Below are positions 25,239-36,559 of a stretch of 64,000 nt of DNA, piece by piece. The stretch's first letter is position 1. Every line of letters starts with the position of its first letter. The DNA comes from Myxocyprinus asiaticus. Taxonomy: Eukaryota; Chordata; Actinopteri; Cypriniformes; Catostomidae. The notes under the pieces were generated by a model, which saw nothing but the letters and a program-made list of their open reading frames with translations, was not told the origin of the DNA and did not search any database. The stretch is from contig NC_059373.1 of assembly GCF_019703515.2 (NCBI RefSeq), positions 11,505,281 through 11,569,280 of the forward strand. The letters run 5' to 3'. Both the position numbers and the translations under genes were made by a program.

Positions 25239-26041
25239 ATTGCCATATTTGTTTAATTAATTTTTTTTACATAATATGTACAAAATTACAGATTAATTGG
25301 ATATGACTCACAATACAAATATTCTGTTCAAATTGGTATTTACCTTGAATTGGTATTTTATGTATTTTCTTCAAGCATCACTTCATATCTCATATTTCAT
25401 CTCAAGCAATGACACATTTGTCTCCTTGATAAGCAAGTACACTTACATTAGTAAATCTTTAATAGTGGCAAAATTGTTGGTCTTGGTTGAAATGACATCA
25501 CAACTAAGGGGAAGTTACAATTTGTGTAAAAATTTATAAAATGTATTTACTATTATTTCAATTAATAGATTTTAAGATTGAAAGTCTGGGTCTGGGACAG
25601 GATAACAATCAAATCTACACATAAAGGCATTTAAAAAGTGTTGAAAATAAATTATGAGGGAACTATAGAAAGTTTTCAAGAAAAAAAGATAGCTAGTTTG
25701 CGTAGTTTTTAGTTTATTTATTTATTTTTTAATTCGTTCCTGGGACATAAAAGTGGCCGTAGTTGGAGAAACACCCACATACAGTAATGTACGGTAGGAA
25801 CGAATGTCTTCCAACATCTTCCCATCCTGATGAGCACTTCTACTGTGACGGTGTCTCTTTTGCATTGCATCTCACACCTTTAACACATTAACAATCTTAC
25901 ATTTTCTGCCTCAGTTTCAACTCTGCACCAGTTTGATCCCCCCTTGACCATTCCTTTTTCAACCTCCTGTTTGCTCACCTCTGCCCTGACCTTGATCCCT
26001 TTGCCTTTGCCTCCTCTCTTGTGATGCTCTTGCTGTGGTAG

Positions 26042-26077
26042 CCGAGGGAACGTGACGTTGTCAGGATATCTCGGTTG
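26042..26077 (+). CDS. plec: plectin optional mini-exon 3alpha (36 bp)
   Basis: Twelve codons, PRERDVVRISRL, in phase 0 on both sides. Preceded by a long C/T tract and TGGTAG, followed by TTG|GTGAGT. Lies between exon 3 (..SGETL) and exon 4 (PREKGRM..). Mammalian plectin has an optional 12-residue exon 3alpha here. The insert begins PRE like exon 4, suggesting an ancient exon duplication. In mammals 3alpha alters actin binding of the head domain and is enriched in brain. The lengths of 2alpha and 3alpha and their positions both agree with the mammalian gene. Confidence 0.88.
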
Positions 26078-26230
26078 GTGAGTTGGGTCTGATAATTTCC
26101 GGCTCGCCTCCCATGGGGCGGGGGGTGTGGCATGTGTCACTGCCAGGGGACCTGCGCTGTGCATGATGTCACTTCCTTTGTCATGACACTTGTTGACATT
26201 GCTGTCCTCCCTCCATGTTAGAGAAAAGTA

Positions 26231-26466
26231 TTAAAGGGATAGTTCACCTAAAAAGGAAAATTCTTTCATTTACTCACCCTTATGTTGTTCCAAACCTAAA
26301 TGGCTTTCTTTCAATCGTGGAACTCAAAAGAAGTGACATGGGGTTGTCAAGGCCCATTATCAACATAAAAGCATGACATGCTCTATATTTCAAGTCTTCT
26401 CCCTTTGTGTTCCATGGAAGATACAAACCCATACAGGTTTAGAATGACATGAGTGTAAGTCAATGA
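26231..26466. repeat. TTAA MITE fragment ('AAAGGGATAGTTCACC')
   Basis: Left end TTAAAGGGATAGTTCACC is clear. The right end is degraded near GAATGACATGAGTGTAAG. Same family as 10408-11051. Confidence 0.65.
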
Positions 26467-26756
26467 TTAAGTCAAGGATTAAAGTTTAGCATTATAGCTG
26501 TAGAAATGATTATTTAAAAGGTCAGATTATGATTATACAGTGTTTGTGTTTGTTGTTTGGCCATGGAATGTTCTGCGTTGCACTGCATACCCACTAACTA
26601 AAGGGGTTTCAGAAATTCTTGGAATTTTATGCATTTGTTTTGTTTGTTTAGTGTTCAACATCCATTTCAGTTATGTGTAACAGTAGCCAGCTGGTAGGTA
26701 GCTGTGCAGTGTGTAAACCTCACTCCCCTAGCCTCAAGAGGCGCACTAGTGACTGG

Positions 26757-26860
26757 CACTAGAGGTTGTAGCCTTTAGCCATCTTATTAGCGCACCCGCC
26801 TCCCACACCGGAGACGCCGGTTCAAATCCCGTTCAGAGTGGGTCAAGCATGACCTTTTAC
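26757..26860 (+). repeat. tRNA-derived SINE-like fragment
   Basis: Contains a B-box-like GGTTCAAATCC at 26819-26829 and a plausible A-box region upstream. It does not fold as a functional tRNA with paired acceptor ends, so a SINE relic is preferred. Confidence 0.5.
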
Positions 26861-27351
26861 ATATGCATCGTTTCATGTTTCCTCATGTTTGCAAACATGG
26901 CACCTTTTGACCATCTACATTGAAAGCCCAAGTGACATCATGCACTGCAAGCCAATAAGAGCCTGGCACATGGAACAGTTTTTGCTTTTGATTGGCTGCT
27001 ATATATTGTGATGACTGATTGACAAATGTCATTGCATGTTCTTATTGTATGCTGGTGCATTTTGTCCACATTTTGGTCCTATTGGGTGTCTTTGCATTCA
27101 GATAATAGATGATAAATTCTAAAGATGGAAAATCTCTTGTCTTTGACTCTCAGAATAATAAAAGGTAGTCTAGATTATAAAGGTTAAAATCTAGTTTAAT
27201 GCAGACCTCTTTTAAATATTTGCTTGTAGTTTAGGTTGTGAATCAAGCCAATGTTTTTAAAGGTAATGCAGTAAGATGTAAAAGATGTTACAAAGAAATT
27301 GTGAATTTGTTTAGTTTAATTATGCTTACAGGAGATGTTTATTAGTATCAG

Positions 27352-27724
27352 TTAAAGGTGCAGGCTGTAATTTATTGCTGATTGTTAAACGTTTAAGCAT
27401 AGATATAGTAATAGTAATAGTAGAATAGTATTGTGAAAAATATGTTCACAATGATGTACACTCTCATGAGATGACAACTGTAGTTACAGTATATCAGTCT
27501 TAGAGAAAAAGCTGCTTTATTCTACATTGATGAGCGCTGCCATGTTAAGATCATATGACCAGCCGAATATTACTGGCTTGATCTCAATAATTATCTGTAA
27601 TTTGACACTTTCACTGGCGGAATAAATTAATCATGGCTGACAGTAAATAGTGCATTTTTACAACGACATCTGTAACTAGGTGTCCTCGCAACATAAATAC
27701 AAATGTTACTTAGTGTACCTTTAA
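27352..27724. repeat. TTAA-flanked MITE ('AAAGGTGCAGGCTGTAATTTA')
   Basis: About 370 bp. Starts TTAAAGGTGCAGGCTGTAATTT and ends ACTTAGTGTACCTTTAA. Related in ends and size to 37487-37865. Ends 92 bp before exon 4. Confidence 0.7.
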
Positions 27725-27816
27725 TGTATTTTTTCTCACACACTTCTCCTCATGGTCACATCTGTTTCTTTGAGAACTCATCTTCCTTACTGATAATCTC
27801 TCCATTTTTTTTCCAG

Positions 27817-27894
27817 CCCAGAGAGAAGGGCCGCATGCGCTTTCACAAACTTCAGAATGTACAGATCGCACTGGACTTCCTCAAACACAGACAG
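27817..27894 (+). CDS. plec: plectin exon 4 (CH1)
   Basis: 78 bp, 26 codons, [20 protein letters not shown] and then FLKHRQ. Acceptor TTTTTTTCCAG, donor CAG|GTACAG. Identical or nearly so to all plakin CH1 domains. Confidence 0.97.
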
Positions 27895-27998
27895 GTACAG
27901 TGGACCAAACACCTAATACATTTTTTTTTTTACATATTCTTGAACTTTGTTTCTGCCATTGTCTTGTTGTTTTCAAACAAGCCTCATTGTTGCAACAG

Positions 27999-28091
27999 GT
28001 GAAACTGGTGAATATCAGAAATGATGACATTGCGGATGGAAATCCCAAGCTGACCCTCGGGCTGATATGGACCATCATTCTTCACTTCCAG
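27999..28091 (+). CDS. plec: plectin exon 5 (end of CH1)
   Basis: 93 bp, 31 codons, [20 protein letters not shown] and then [11 protein letters not shown]. The [16 protein letters not shown] motif closes CH1 and contributes to the actin-binding surface. The intron before it is only 104 bp. A TTAA MITE begins 22 bp after the donor. Confidence 0.97.
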
Positions 28092-28112
28092 GTCTGGGGT
28101 TACATTGTTTCC

Positions 28113-29055
28113 TTAAAGAAATAGTTCACCCAAATATGACAATTCTGTCATCATTTACTCACCCTCGCGTTGCTGAAAAAACAGAAGGAGCTAATTTCAT
28201 AAATGCCACTGTTCTGCTCAGATTTGATTGAAACATATCACCATGAATTGCATCCTAATTTAATGTATTACAGTTGTCTGTTGTTCATATTTCGGCAAGC
28301 CAAAAATCACAGACAGTCAGCATAACATCATCGATACGACTCCAGCAGTTAAATTAATGTCTTGTAAAGCAATACAGTTGCTTTTGGTGCGAAGAAAGAT
28401 CAATATTTAAGTAATTTTAACTATAATCCAACACTTCTGGTAAGCTTCACAAGAGGGTGGAGATTATGCGGTCTCTCGTGTGACGTAGTCGCGTTGCCAT
28501 ATTACGGACGTAATCTCACATTCTTCACTCGGTTGAGACATCCAGGATAAGCACACAAACACACCATTGTGAGTAAAGAAACAGATAAATACAGATCAAA
28601 ACCAAAACCAACCAAGCAATGGTACAGCATTCCTCCTCCTCATTTGTAAACACTGCTGCTCTTCCGGCTGTGACGCACGTTCTCGCGTGTTTCAAGTGCC
28701 AATGCGATTACGTCACACGCGCATACTGCTGCTGAATGGAAGCGTGATTTAGAGTTTAAAAAAATACTTAAATATTTATGTTTTTCGCACCAAAAGCGAT
28801 CGTGTCACTTTATAAGACATTCATTTAACAGCTGTTGTTGTATGGATGATGTTTATGCTGACTGTCTGTAATTTTTGGAGCTTCAAAAGTCTGATCACCA
28901 TTCACTTGCATTTTAAGGACCTACTGAGCTGAGATATTTTTTAAATTTTCTTCAAATGTGTTCTGTTGAAGAAAGAAAGTCATACACACCTGGGATAGCA
29001 TGAGTGTGAGTAAATAATGAGAGAATTTTCATTTTTGGGTGAACTATCCCTTTAA
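28113..29055. repeat. TTAA-flanked MITE, 943 bp
   Basis: Left TTAAAGAAATAGTTCACCCA and right TTGGGTGAACTATCCCTTTAA are inverted with TTAA edges. This is a longer copy of the family, with a large internal palindrome (GCTGACTGTCTGT... and its inverse). Confidence 0.8.
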
Positions 29056-31310
29056 GTCGGCTAGTAGGACACTGCCTTTACACGCTCTCTTTGATCTTGC
29101 GTCACTTGATTGACAGATTTTTTATGTAACTTTTCATGGTGTTGTCTCTAATCTCGCTGCTATTACAACAACACAGGCATGTGTGCAGACTTTTGATTGG
29201 GGTTACTTCAAGGCATCACCGAAATGTATATTATGTTACATTAATACACTTACAAAACTACTTTTGTAAGGATTGCAGTTTGTACAAAGTAACTAAGTCT
29301 CAAGGGGTGGATCAGCCCAGCCACAAAACAGAAAAGTGTTCATTGCTTTATTTTGCATACGTGGACTCATTAAATTGTCTATGAACTTGTTTTCCATTCA
29401 TAGGAAAAATGTTAGACAAAACGAAGAAGACAACCAACAGAAACGTTCTTTTGTCCCTGGTACAGATGGTTGGTTCTCTATGCCAAGGCAATATTATTTT
29501 TGGATTGCCGGCACAATGTTTTTCTCTCAATATGGAGAGACTGGAGTGCAGTTACTCAAATTTTTGTATTAATTCAGTTTCTTTCCGAACAAAAAATGGA
29601 AGCAGCCTCCTTTTTTGTCACATTGGGCCTGTGGGGAATTAAGGGCCAGGAACGTGTCCATTTCAGTTGGTGACTCACTTCTTCCCTTAAGGAAGTGGAA
29701 GCAGGCACATTGGCATGGTGGTTTGGTGACTCATAAGACCAACCATATATTTTTGGTTGTGCAAATGTTGGGTTGGAAATCGAGAACTGGTTGGTCCTTA
29801 CCCAGAACTGGTTCCAATTCCATTATACAGTATATACAGTATGTTTTTCACAGAAGCAACATCTGTATGAAGCCAGGAACAACAAAAAAGATTAAGTGCA
29901 CCATACCATATGCCACTAATCTGTGTAAAATACTGTGTCAAAACTCCACAACATGTGTTTTCTATTTGAAATGAACAACAGTTTTGCAATTGTGTGTTGT
30001 GTAGACTTGGAGAAAATACTTTCTCACTGCAAAGTGTTCTACTTGCATTAAAAAGAAGCTTAAACGTCTATCTTGGTTCTCGTAAAGCTAGACTGAGACT
30101 GAGAGGGTGGAGGACGTGTTTCCATGATGTCTGAGTCACTGTGTACATCCTCAGTATAAGGAGTTTTAGATCGACCAGACTTCCCTATAAAACAGTACTC
30201 TTATAATAGGAGGAAACTTGATTTTAGCTGTTGGGTGGTTATAACCCACAGGGGAATCCTGACGATGAGTCACCAGAGGAACATATGCATGCAAAATCAC
30301 AAACTTAAAATTGAACAAGCTTCTTTTTATGAGTGAATATTATGATCACTGTCAACCACAAGTCCATTCTATCATAGCAACACCAGTGAGGGTATTTGAG
30401 GTATTCTTTTCTTTCTCAATTTAAATTATGAAATGCCATGTCAATTTCCCCAAGCATTATAGGGTAGTGTTTCATTATTGGTAAAGCAGCAAATTGCACA
30501 TTCAAAACTATGAAACTATGCATTCTTTTCCTTAAAAAGAGTACCAGTAATTCCCTTTTGGTAAACTGAACCATTCATATGAAGCAAATGGGGTGGATTA
30601 CAACTCTGGTAGTGTTAGTTAAGTCTTTAAATGAATCTAGGTTTTTTTCCCCATAAGAAATACTATAGTTTGTTTATACAAACCATAGTTACATTGATTT
30701 AACTATGGTAAATATGAACCAGCCATGGTTTTACATGTGGTTACTATGGTCAAAGCCTTTCTAGCAAGTCAGTCCACAGTCGGCCATCTTTGGAACACTC
30801 TCGGGAGGCTATTTCCAGTCATGCCAGTGCACCTCGTATCTACTTGAATGGGGGAACACTGAAATCTCAAAAATGGTTGGTTAAGATTACGATCAAAGAC
30901 CACATTTTAAATCAGCAATTAAATCTGATAATATTGGAATCATAAATTGTGCTTCTTTACCTCATATTACGCTAAAACACGCAATTTTCCTGGCTTGTAT
31001 ACTGTAGCTAATGCGCATGCACGCTAGTGAGTTGATTGACAGGCAATGTCTGTATCTAAAAGGTGATTGGCTCTTTTACCTGTAAGGCGGGACTTCCTTT
31101 CTACATCCGTTGACTGTGGGTGTTCCAATTTCTCCCATTCATTTGAACAGAAGTGGCCCATCTCTGCTAAATTATCTCTGCTATGGTCTTACTACACAAA
31201 CCTCAGTTAAACCATTCAAGAATTATGGTACATTTTTCATAAGGGCAAGTTCAAACACTTATTTTGGAATTCCTTGCTGACAATTGCCATGCCTTTCTTT
31301 GCTCCATCAG
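29056..31310 (+). other. remainder of intron 5
   Basis: About 2.2 kb. Several short overlapping open frames (29.1-30 kb) have no recognisable homology, splice phase or start context. A stretch with CATAGTTACATTGATTTAAC / AACCATGGTTTTAC words (30655-30755) is a fish dispersed repeat, related to 42400-42660. Confidence 0.5.
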
Positions 31311-31477
31311 ATCTCTGACATCCAGGTGAATGGTCAGTCAGATGATATGACCGCCAAGGAGAAGCTGCTCTTGTGGTCTCAACGCATGGTGGAGGGCTAC
31401 CAGGGCCTGCGCTGTGATAACTTCACCACCAGCTGGAAAGATGGCAGGCTCTTCAACGCCATCATCCATAAACACAG
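31311..31477 (+). CDS. plec: plectin exon 6 (start of CH2)
   Basis: 167 bp, ends in phase 2 (AG|GTAAAAG). Encodes [20 protein letters not shown], then [20 protein letters not shown] and [16 protein letters not shown], the first half of the second calponin-homology domain. Acceptor GCTCCATCAG. Confidence 0.97.
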
Positions 31478-31496
31478 GTAAAAGCAAGTCAGAGTT

Positions 31497-31665
31497 ATCG
31501 CCTTGGGGCTAACATCAGACACGTTGATCCATGGTGCTCAAATGGGAAATATGGGTTCAAATCCAGCTTGCATCTTGTCCCAGTCCCATTCCCCCATCTT
31601 CTTCCCATAATTTCCTGTCATTTCTCCACTCTGTATCAATAAAATTGCAAAAAAACAAAAACAAA
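31497..31665 (+). repeat. tRNA-derived SINE-like fragment with A-rich tail
   Basis: B-box-like GGTTCAAATCC at 31554, followed by a CATCTTGTCCCAGTCCC body and an A-rich end (CAAAAAAACAAAAACAAAAA). Confidence 0.6.
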
Positions 31666-32642
31666 AATTCATTTAAAATAAAAGGTGTTTTTTAAGCTCC
31701 AAAATGGTCTCAATGAAAACAGCACCTGAGATAGGAGAAATACATGGCATGAGTGCTTGTATCTCTAGGCTCTAGCAGACAAGTGCATTTTTGAGGTTCA
31801 TGTCTTAACTTGCTAGCTCAGTATGTCTATCCCAGACTCCTTCTGCCCCTTGTTGTGCTAATTCCTGACTTTAACTAAGAAATTTTAGACAAGAAACAAG
31901 ACCAGCCATGCCATTTCTTAAAGTTTACTGACCTGTTAGTGCCTCCATATGCATACTTTTCAGTGTCACTAAAACAAGAAACAAGAGCTGTCATTCTTCA
32001 ACTTTAGAATCACTGACCCTTTAAAAGCCTTCATATGAATACCACTCAATCACACAAACATTCGCTTTGGTTTAGTATTATTTAGAATTTCCAGGATTAA
32101 TTGGAAGTATGCTTGAAATGGCATTTAGGAAAAGAAAAATATGAATAGAAATGGGAATCCTGAAATGAGGGCGTAGCATGTTCTATCTGAAAGGATCCCC
32201 AGCGGGTGTGTTTTTTTTTTATCATTCAGCGTGTAGCTGCATAACTTAGGTGTACCCGACTCTCAGGCACCAAATTTAACATCCAGATGTCTCTAAGATT
32301 TGAGCAAATGAGGAGCAGTTCACTTTTCCTCTCTCTTCCAACTTTAACAACAACACAAGATTAGTATGTTATTTTGACGTGCTGTAAAGACGAAATACCA
32401 GTGGAGGGTAACAGGACTGAAATGGAGTTAGCTGAAGTTCTTGAAACTTGATGAGTGACACAACATGGAAGGTGTATTCTCTGAGGATTAAGACTGTTTA
32501 TCGTTGGGTTTGGAAAGGGATTATTATTGCTCAAGAAGCTGTAGTTCTAGTGTAGAATTCTGTAGACGTTACTAAGAATAGGAAATCACATTTACGATAA
32601 AGGAACAGATTGATATGTCAGTTACACCAGACATCCAGCACA
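31666..32642 (+). other. intron 6, first part (possible internal promoter)
   Basis: No exon or clear repeat seen. If the 32643 exon is a first exon, its promoter must lie in the last few hundred bases here. I see no TATA box in a convincing place. Confidence 0.4.
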
Positions 32643-32968
32643 ATGTTTAGTCGGAAGAAGAAGTTCCACTCCAAGAGGAGTCGTAGCAGCTCATCCAGCC
32701 ATGGGTCATTTAGTGACCTGGAGGACCGGGTGGTCATGCTGTGTGAGGATGTTCCTTCAGAGACCTCTTTTGATTCAGGCCAGGGGTCCTTCAGTCCTGG
32801 AGCCTGCTCAAGTGGTGGATCCCAGAGTGGAGATCTTGAACAGGGCATGGAGCAAAGATCTCCCCCACTGTGCAAAGACAAGTTCTCTTACCGAAAGGTG
32901 TACATCTCAGATGTGGAGCCTCCCTGGGGCCAGCCATGCTACCTGCTCACCCAGAGAGTCAATCAATC
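32643..32968 (+). CDS. plec: candidate internal first exon giving an actin-binding-deficient plectin
   Basis: ATG at 32643 (ACAATGT), 108 codons plus two bases, then a perfect donor TC|GTAAGA. Phase 2 matches exon 7, giving ...[16 protein letters not shown]. The head starts MFSRKKKFHSKRSRSSSSS (basic, Ser-rich), then an acidic Ser/Gly stretch (SETSFDSGQGSF), and ends KVYISDVEPPWGQPCYLL. Codon use and lack of stops look coding. The possible acceptor upstream (TTACACCAG) has no pyrimidine tract and would enter out of frame from exon 6, so a first exon is preferred. The predicted 4486-residue protein lacks CH1 and half of CH2. Plakin relatives such as dystonin have internally initiated forms. 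I do not recognise this head in mammalian plectin. Confidence 0.75.
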
Positions 32969-33004
32969 GTAAGAATGTTTTGTGCTGCCTTCTGCTTAAA
33001 GAAA

Positions 33005-33008
<4 letters not shown>

Positions 33009-33038
<30 letters not shown>
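33009..33038. repeat. poly-A tract
   Basis: About 30 consecutive A, 40 bp after the donor of the internal first exon. Confidence 0.9.
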
Positions 33039-33039
<1 letters not shown>

Positions 33040-33117
33040 ATTATTAAAAGAGATCAAAGCAATTCTGTCTTTGCATTGTCATCATAGCTTTGCAGTATAA
33101 TTGAAATTTATAGTTTG

Positions 33118-33240
33118 TACAGTGGCTCACAAAAGTATTTGGACACTTAAACATTAGGTAACAAAATATAAAACACAAAGATTGAGAGTATGCACTATTA
33201 TCAGTAGCCAACCAAAATAATTTTGATTCCTGCATTTTTA
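33118..33240. mobile_element. Tc1-like terminal repeat fragment
   Basis: TACAGTGGCTCACAAAAGTA followed by TTTGGACACTTAAACATTAG resembles Tc1-like element ends. No inverted partner found nearby. Confidence 0.45.
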
Positions 33241-34083
33241 TTGATTTTTTTTCAATATGAGGTTCTCCATACTTACTGTATTAGAGGCTATAGGGACCTG
33301 TGTGTACATGTAGTGTTTCACTAATAATTGTTTTTTGTAGAGCTTGCTGTTGAGTAAGTGTTTAGCCATATAACAAAGAGTTTTTTTTTTTAAAGCTCTG
33401 TGAATGGGAATACATGCTCATGTCTTTGCCTGCCTTGTTGCTGGCGCATCTCTCATGTTCACACTGCCTCCAGGTTTGGCCAGACAGTGACAGCTGTGTG
33501 CCCAAATAAGATCAGAGGAAAATTCCAAAGATTACCAAGTCATACCTGTTTTTTTTTTTTTTCTTTTCTAAAAGCATATGGAAAAATGTTTCTTGCAGCA
33601 TTACCAGCAGTAGAACTTTTATAAACGTGGAAAAACACCTACACGTGAGCACTTACACAGGGTCTGTGACAGTTTTTCCAAACATCCTTGTCTGCCATTG
33701 GTTGGAAAAAAAGATGGAACCACCCCAAACACACACCATTGCTTGAGCCAGTGTTGCTACTGTATGTTGGACTGGTCACGATACTCAAAAAAACAGAGTA
33801 ATGTCTGACAGTGCCACAGTATTTACACTTTTTGGGGGAATAAACCAACAAATGGCCCACTGTACACATTAAGCTTGGATAGGAGAAATTATTTTAACAC
33901 CGCAGAAGTTGCACGCATCATATTTTAGTTATGTTTGTTTCAGAACATGCACTGACAAGGACCCTTATACAATGGTTTCTAATATCCTATTTAACCAGTT
34001 ATAACGTCCACATTGCTGTCAATGTCCAGATTTATCTTCTCTGTGTCTCCTCCATTAAAATCCTTCTTCCTGTCTCTTTCTAG
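33241..34083 (+). other. intron 6, last part
   Basis: No exon or clear repeat seen apart from short T and A runs. The short open frames on both strands lack homology and splice support. Confidence 0.5.
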
Positions 34084-34199
34084 GCCGAACTTGATTGACA
34101 TGAATAAGGTGTGCAGACAGACCAACCTGGAGAATCTGGAGCAGGCCTTCAGCATAGCAGAGAGAGACCTGGGTGTCACTCGCCTGCTCGATCCAGAAG
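34084..34199 (+). CDS. plec: plectin exon 7 (CH2)
   Basis: 116 bp, enters in phase 2 (AG|G CCG) and leaves in phase 1. Encodes [20 protein letters not shown] and [18 protein letters not shown]. Acceptor CTTTCTAG, donor GAAG|GTAAAA. Shared target of exon 6 and of the internal first exon at 32643. Confidence 0.97.
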
Positions 34200-34398
34200 G
34201 TAAAACAATGGGGAGAGGATCCTGTAGTGACGCTAAAAAATGGTCCCTTTAGGCACTTTTTGGGACTGCTGGGTACTACTAATAGATACGTCTTGTGACA
34301 CATAATTGCAAAGAAAAGCATATAAGAAAAAAACAATATAAGAAATATGTAAATTAAAGGCTTAAAGAGATTCTTCTGTATTTCCCTTCAAAAGATTT

Positions 34399-34401
<3 letters not shown>

Positions 34402-34471
<70 letters not shown>
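34402..34471. repeat. (AT)n plus poly-T
   Basis: About 22 AT units followed by about 25 T. Confidence 0.9.
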
Positions 34472-34479
<8 letters not shown>

Positions 34480-34554
34480 TCAATAGATTTACTAGATCTT
34501 GAGGGATCTTAGTGGATTTTACTTGTGTTTACTTGGATTTTTCTTTTTCTGCAG

Positions 34555-34661
34555 ATGTGGACGTGCCACACCCAGACGAGAAGTCCATCATCACGTATGT
34601 CTCCTCTCTGTATGACGTAATGCCCAGAGTTCCTGATGTTCAGGATGGCGTGAAGGCCAAT
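34555..34661 (+). CDS. plec: plectin exon 8 (end of CH2)
   Basis: 107 bp. Encodes [20 protein letters not shown] and [16 protein letters not shown]. The [14 protein letters not shown] motif closes CH2. Acceptor TTCTGCAG, donor AAT|GTGAGT, phase 0 out. Confidence 0.97.
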
Positions 34662-35046
34662 GTGAGTGTAAAAATGCAATAAATAAATACGCAAAAATAA
34701 ATATATGTAGTATAAACAAACAAATAAACTAAATTATTAAATAAAAAAATAACTCACTATCTAAATAAATGTAGGTAGGTTGGTAGGTATTAATGTATAT
34801 ACAGTACAGGGGCTTAACTCGTCAGACTATACTTTCTCAGATTTATATGTTTATTATTGATGTTTTTGTTGTCTATTGTTTATTTATTATTCTCTTACAT
34901 ACTAAAGATACTGTGGGAGTTTTATTGATCTGAAAAAGGATATTACAGTATTTGCAATCAGAGTATGTACTACAATACACTGTCTGTGTTATATAGTTTT
35001 AATATGTGATTATATAAATATTATTATTTGAACACTATGGGTACAG
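34662..35046 (+). other. intron 8
   Basis: 385 bp, AT-rich, nothing recognised. Confidence 0.6.
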
Positions 35047-35166
35047 GAGTTGGAGTTGCGCTGGCAGGAGTATTACGAGCTGGTGACCATGTTACTCCAG
35101 TGGATCAGACATCACATCATTGTTTTTGAGGAACGAAAGTTCCCCACCAGTTATGAGGAGATTGAG
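35047..35166 (+). CDS. plec: plectin exon 9 (start of plakin domain)
   Basis: 120 bp, 40 codons, ELELRWQEYYELVTMLLQWI and RHHIIVFEERKFPTSYEEIE. Starts the first spectrin repeat after the actin-binding domain. Acceptor GTACAG, donor GAG|GTCAGT. Confidence 0.96.
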
Positions 35167-35461
35167 GTCAGTCCCTAAATTAATAGGTTGGGTCCCAGCA
35201 TATTATCCATAATCATGTAGGTGCATATTTGCATGTGTGCTTAAGATTTGGTAATTCTGATTAAAGTAATTCTAATTTCTTATTTACCAGTTAGCTAAGA
35301 GTTGTGTATTGGTGCTTACATCTGAAATGTACTATTCTGTCAACTTTAATCAAGAATAATAAGTATTGTGATATTAATTGTTTATTGTTCTCCTGCAGTA
35401 AAACAATCCAAGTTGGTAGCTGATAAATTGTATGTCCATTTTTCTTTTTCTTTTCCTGTAG

Positions 35462-35557
35462 GTTCTTTGGCGTCAGTTTCTAAAGTTCAAGGAGACTGAA
35501 CTACCAGCCAAGGAGACTGACAAAAATCGCACCAAGCTCATTTACAAGTCTTTGGAG
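35462..35557 (+). CDS. plec: plectin exon 10 (plakin domain)
   Basis: 96 bp, 32 codons, VLWRQFLKFKETELPAKETD and KNRTKLIYKSLE. Acceptor TTCCTGTAG, donor GAG|GTAAAT. Matches mammalian ILWSQFLKFKEMELPAKEAD. Confidence 0.97.
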
Positions 35558-35663
35558 GTAAATTAAATTCACCACAGGTAGTAATTACCTTTTAAGCAAG
35601 CATACAGTGCCAGCCTTTTGGGTTTTTACATGACACATGACACATAGGTTTGTTTGGAACCAG

Positions 35664-35791
35664 GGTGCAGTGCAGACGGGAAAGATTAAGGTTCCTCCTG
35701 GTTATCACCCCATTGATGTGGAGAAGGAGTGGGGACGTCTGCATGTGGCCATTCTGGAGCGAGAGAAACTTCTGCGCTTAGAGTTTGAACG
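35664..35791 (+). CDS. plec: plectin exon 11 (plakin domain)
   Basis: 128 bp, leaves in phase 2. Encodes [20 protein letters not shown] and [20 protein letters not shown]. Acceptor AACCAG, donor CG|GTGAGA. Conserved PPGYHP.DVEKEWG plakin motif. Confidence 0.97.
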
Positions 35792-36559
35792 GTGAGACCA
35801 TGCTTCACTTCATATCTTTGTGCTGGCTTCTCATAAAGTTGTTCAAACGTTTATCTATATGTTTGCTTTTTCAATTACTTATTTAAATGATTTCAAATAA
35901 TTGAATGGTGGAAGTTTACAAAAACTTCCACTTCATTAATAATATCATTAAGATAATAATTTATACAACAATAATGAATTGTCAGATAATGAACATAATA
36001 AATATAATGAATACTTAAATTAAGAAATGAATAAACAAAATAAATAATGGATGCAATTTAATATAATCTTACACTGAATAAATGAATGTGCAAGCACTCA
36101 ATGTAAAATTTGTATCAATATATTGTAATGCATATTAAAATATTTCAGTGTAGTTTCAATGTTTTGTTTTTTTTTTTTTTTTGGAATGTCACAGATATTT
36201 TGTGTAACTTAAGCTTCTCTGTTCCAATCTATGCATTAACTTTACATTACTCTCTAATGCTCAGCTGTTAAAATGGCATTATCGTCCAAAGCAAATGCAT
36301 TAGGAATGTTTTTATTGACTTTGTCATGTGTTTGTTACTAAATGGTATTTTACAAACCTCAAGCAAACAAGGAATCACTTTTAGAAAGATTTGTCACAAG
36401 ACAGTCTGGCTGCTGCTCTGCAGAAACTTTATGAGTCAGTGATCAGTTATAGCAGCACTTCTGAATATTTGATTCTGTGCATCTTCCACTCTGAAAACTT
36501 TCCCTGGTCTGGGATTTATTATTATTAATATTATTAATCATGGCTTTTATGAATGACAG
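35792..36559 (+). other. intron 11, first part
   Basis: AT-rich intron of about 770 bp with no repeat recognised. It contains a possible optional mini-exon at its 3' side. Confidence 0.5.

Larger units (their letters stand above)
24343..26041 (+). other. intron between exons 3 and 3alpha
   Basis: AT-rich. Contains a (TTA)n microsatellite at 24607-24650 and a palindromic fish repeat at 25048-25238. Just before 3alpha is an unusually long C/T-rich acceptor tract (about 25905-26040). Confidence 0.55.

Noticed and set aside
25880..26164. 94-residue antisense open frame
   Set aside because: It is the complement of the pyrimidine tract and 3alpha exon of plectin; no independent support.
26757..26860. 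possible tRNA gene
   Set aside because: B-box-like word present but no matching acceptor stem or cloverleaf; a SINE relic fits better.
29136..29974. cluster of overlapping 60-119 residue open frames in intron 5
   Set aside because: No homology, no consistent frame, no splice sites in phase with plectin.
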